Positions 5,797-6,523 of a stretch of 6,523 bases of DNA are shown piece after piece (the stretch's first letter is position 1; the number at the start of each line of letters is the position of its first letter). The position numbers and the translations under genes are program-made. Under the pieces are notes generated by a model. It searched no databases. It was not told where the DNA came from and saw only the letters and a program-made list of their open reading frames with translations. The stretch is from DAOUKH01 sp034421515 (lineage in GTDB: Bacteria; Chloroflexota; Dehalococcoidia; SHYB01), in the NCBI GenBank assembly GCA_034421515.1, contig DAOUKH010000086.1:1-6523 (forward strand), in the 5' to 3' direction.

Positions 5797-5826
5797 ATTC
5801 TAGCAGTAATGGGCCGGGGTGGTCAG
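5797..5826 (-). promoter_or_regulatory. Likely promoter of the dehydrogenase-VOC-dehydrogenase operon
   Basis: On the minus strand the extended -10 TGC-TAGAAT (5805-5797) is preceded after 18 bases by CTGACC (5826-5821), four of six to the -35 consensus. Transcription would start near 5790, giving a leader of about 70 bases that is very GC-rich close to the ATG at 5719. The ten bases TGCTAGAATG are identical to the element at 2201-2210. Confidence 0.6.
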
Positions 5827-5840
5827 AGGCGCCCGCCCGT

Positions 5841-5870
5841 TTGTCCGGGCGTGATTCGCTCTGTTATACT
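5841..5870 (+). promoter_or_regulatory. Likely promoter of the moeB/thiF-type gene
   Basis: TTGTCC (5841-5846, four of six to the -35) is followed after 18 bases by the -10 TATACT (5865-5870, five of six), with a TG extension at 5862-5863. The expected start near 5877 leaves a leader of about 70 bases. Its -35 lies 14 bases from the -35 of the divergent dehydrogenase operon, so one bound regulator could affect both. Confidence 0.6.
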
Positions 5871-5901
5871 TCTGTTGACGACTCTTTTGGTTGCAGTCGG
5901 C

Positions 5902-5922
5902 CGCGGCTTGTGGGAGGCCGCG
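5902..5922 (+). promoter_or_regulatory. Stable hairpin in the 5' leader of the moeB/thiF-type gene
   Basis: CGCGGCTT (5902-5909) pairs with AGGCCGCG (5915-5922), eight pairs including one G-U, around the loop GTGGG. The gene starts 23 bases later. No T-run follows, so it is not a standard terminator. It is too small to match a molybdenum-cofactor or thiamine riboswitch, and I see no such aptamer in the leader. Confidence 0.35.
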
Positions 5923-5945
5923 CCGGATTTGGGGGCAAGCCGGAC

Positions 5946-6523
5946 ATGACGACCACCGCGCCACCGCTCGCGTTCACCGCGGAACAGCTCAAGCGCTATC
6001 AGCGGCACATCATCATGCCCCAGGTGGGCGGCATCGGGCAGCGAAAGCTCCTCGAATCGAAGGTGCTGCTGCTCGGCGCGGGCGGACTCGGCTCGCCGAC
6101 GGCGCTCTACCTCGCCGCCGCCGGTGTCGGCGAGCTCGGCGTCGTCGACTTCGACGTCGTCGACCTGAGCAACCTCCAGCGCCAGATCCTGCACGACACC
6201 GACGATGTCGGCCGCCCCAAGGTCGTCTCGGCGCAGGAAACCCTGAACGACATCAACCCCGACGTGCGGGTCAACCCCATCAACGAGCGCCTGAGCTCCG
6301 AAAACATCATGGACATCCTCGCCGACTACGACATCGTGGTCGACGGGAGCGACAACTTCTCGACACGCTACCTCGTGAACGACGCGGCGTACCTGTCGAA
6401 CACGACGCTGGTGCACGGCAGCATCTTCCTGTTCGAAGGCCAGGCTACCGTCTTCGAGCCCGGCGAGGGCTGCTACCGCTGCCTCTACCCCACGCCGCCG
6501 CCCCCGGGAATGGTGCCGAGCTG
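5946..6523 (+). CDS. moeB: MoeB/ThiF/HesA-family sulfur-carrier adenylyltransferase (partial, runs off right edge)
   Basis: This E1-like enzyme uses ATP to adenylate the C-terminal Gly of a small sulfur carrier such as MoaD or ThiS. My translation gives 192 codons with no stop before the edge. Residues 14-38 are the typical opening LKRYQRHIIMPQVGGIGQRK followed by LLESK; GAGGLGSP (44-51) is the nucleotide-binding loop; DFDVVDLSNLQRQ (68-80) contains the acidic and Arg residues that contact ATP; GRPK is at 89-92; VDGSDNFSTRYLVND (132-146) has the catalytic Asp region; FEGQATVF is at 163-170. CYRC (176-179) is the first half of the structural zinc site, the second CxxC being expected outside. 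Families in this group run about 250-270 residues, or about 390 with a C-terminal rhodanese domain (MoeZ), which cannot be judged here, so MoeB, ThiF and MoeZ remain alternatives. The ATG at 5946 has GGGGG about ten bases upstream. Its promoter is divergent from the dehydrogenase operon. Confidence 0.93.
   Translation, partial: MTTTAPPLAFTAEQLKRYQRHIIMPQVGGIGQRKLLESKVLLLGAGGLGSPTALYLAAAGVGELGVVDFDVVDLSNLQRQILHDTDDVGRPKVVSAQETLNDINPDVRVNPINERLSSENIMDILADYDIVVDGSDNFSTRYLVNDAAYLSNTTLVHGSIFLFEGQATVFEPGEGCYRCLYPTPPPPGMVPS

Noticed and set aside
4526..5803. Plus-strand ORF (425 codons) antisense to the first acyl-CoA dehydrogenase
   Set aside because: It has the same Val/Leu/Ala/Asp/Glu-rich antisense shadow composition, no recognisable domain, and covers a clearly real minus-strand gene.
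5871..5903. TTGACG at 5875-5880 as a second -35 for the moeB-type gene
   Set aside because: The -10 position 17 bases downstream is GGCCGC, so no promoter can be formed.
5823..6416. Minus-strand ORF (197 codons) opposite the moeB-type gene
   Set aside because: Val/Asp/Glu-rich antisense frame; the plus strand has the full adenylyltransferase motifs and a promoter.

Overview
The window comes from a GC-rich bacterial chromosome. Sampled coding lines run at about 62-75% G+C, third codon positions are nearly all G or C, and long antisense ORFs appear as a by-product. Nothing looks plasmid- or phage-like. The MoeB/ThiF N-terminus, the paired fatty-acid dehydrogenase genes and the extended -10 promoters recall Chloroflexota (Dehalococcoidia or SAR202-like lineages). 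That is an impression from protein style, not a proven placement; Actinomycetota is the main alternative.

Layout, left to right. Positions 1-2120 (minus strand) carry the DNA-uptake pair comEA and comEC. comEA is complete: membrane anchor, SLBB domain, helix-hairpin-helix. comEC is cut by the left edge and reads TAG-ACG-ATG directly after comEA in the same frame. Positions 2121-2481 hold a divergent promoter region, a very short plus-strand ORF for a 27-residue membrane peptide (2246-2329), a GC hairpin, and the leader of the next gene. Positions 2482-2865 (plus) encode a small VOC-fold protein whose composition (about 55% G+C) and codon use differ from the rest, suggesting recent acquisition. 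It converges on the next operon with only 24 bases between stops.

Positions 2890-5719 (minus) form a three-gene operon, transcribed from right to left: an acyl-CoA dehydrogenase, a VOC-fold protein, then a second acyl-CoA dehydrogenase. The two dehydrogenases are close paralogues (roughly 65% identical by manual alignment) and flank the VOC gene like a duplication. Gaps are 23 and 29 bases, each with a ribosome binding site. Its promoter (about 5797-5826) lies back to back with that of a plus-strand moeB/thiF-type adenylyltransferase (5946 to the right edge, partial).

Functionally there are four separate units: DNA uptake across the membrane (ComEA hands DNA to the ComEC channel), an unidentified membrane microprotein, acyl-CoA oxidation feeding electrons to ETF with a VOC partner of unknown substrate, and sulfur-carrier activation for molybdopterin, thiamine or cysteine synthesis. 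No RNA genes, CRISPR arrays, insertion sequences or origins were seen. The most unusual items are the duplicated dehydrogenase/VOC operon, the unannotated membrane microprotein with its own promoter-like element, and the compositionally foreign VOC gene. None of these amounts to a demonstrated new system.
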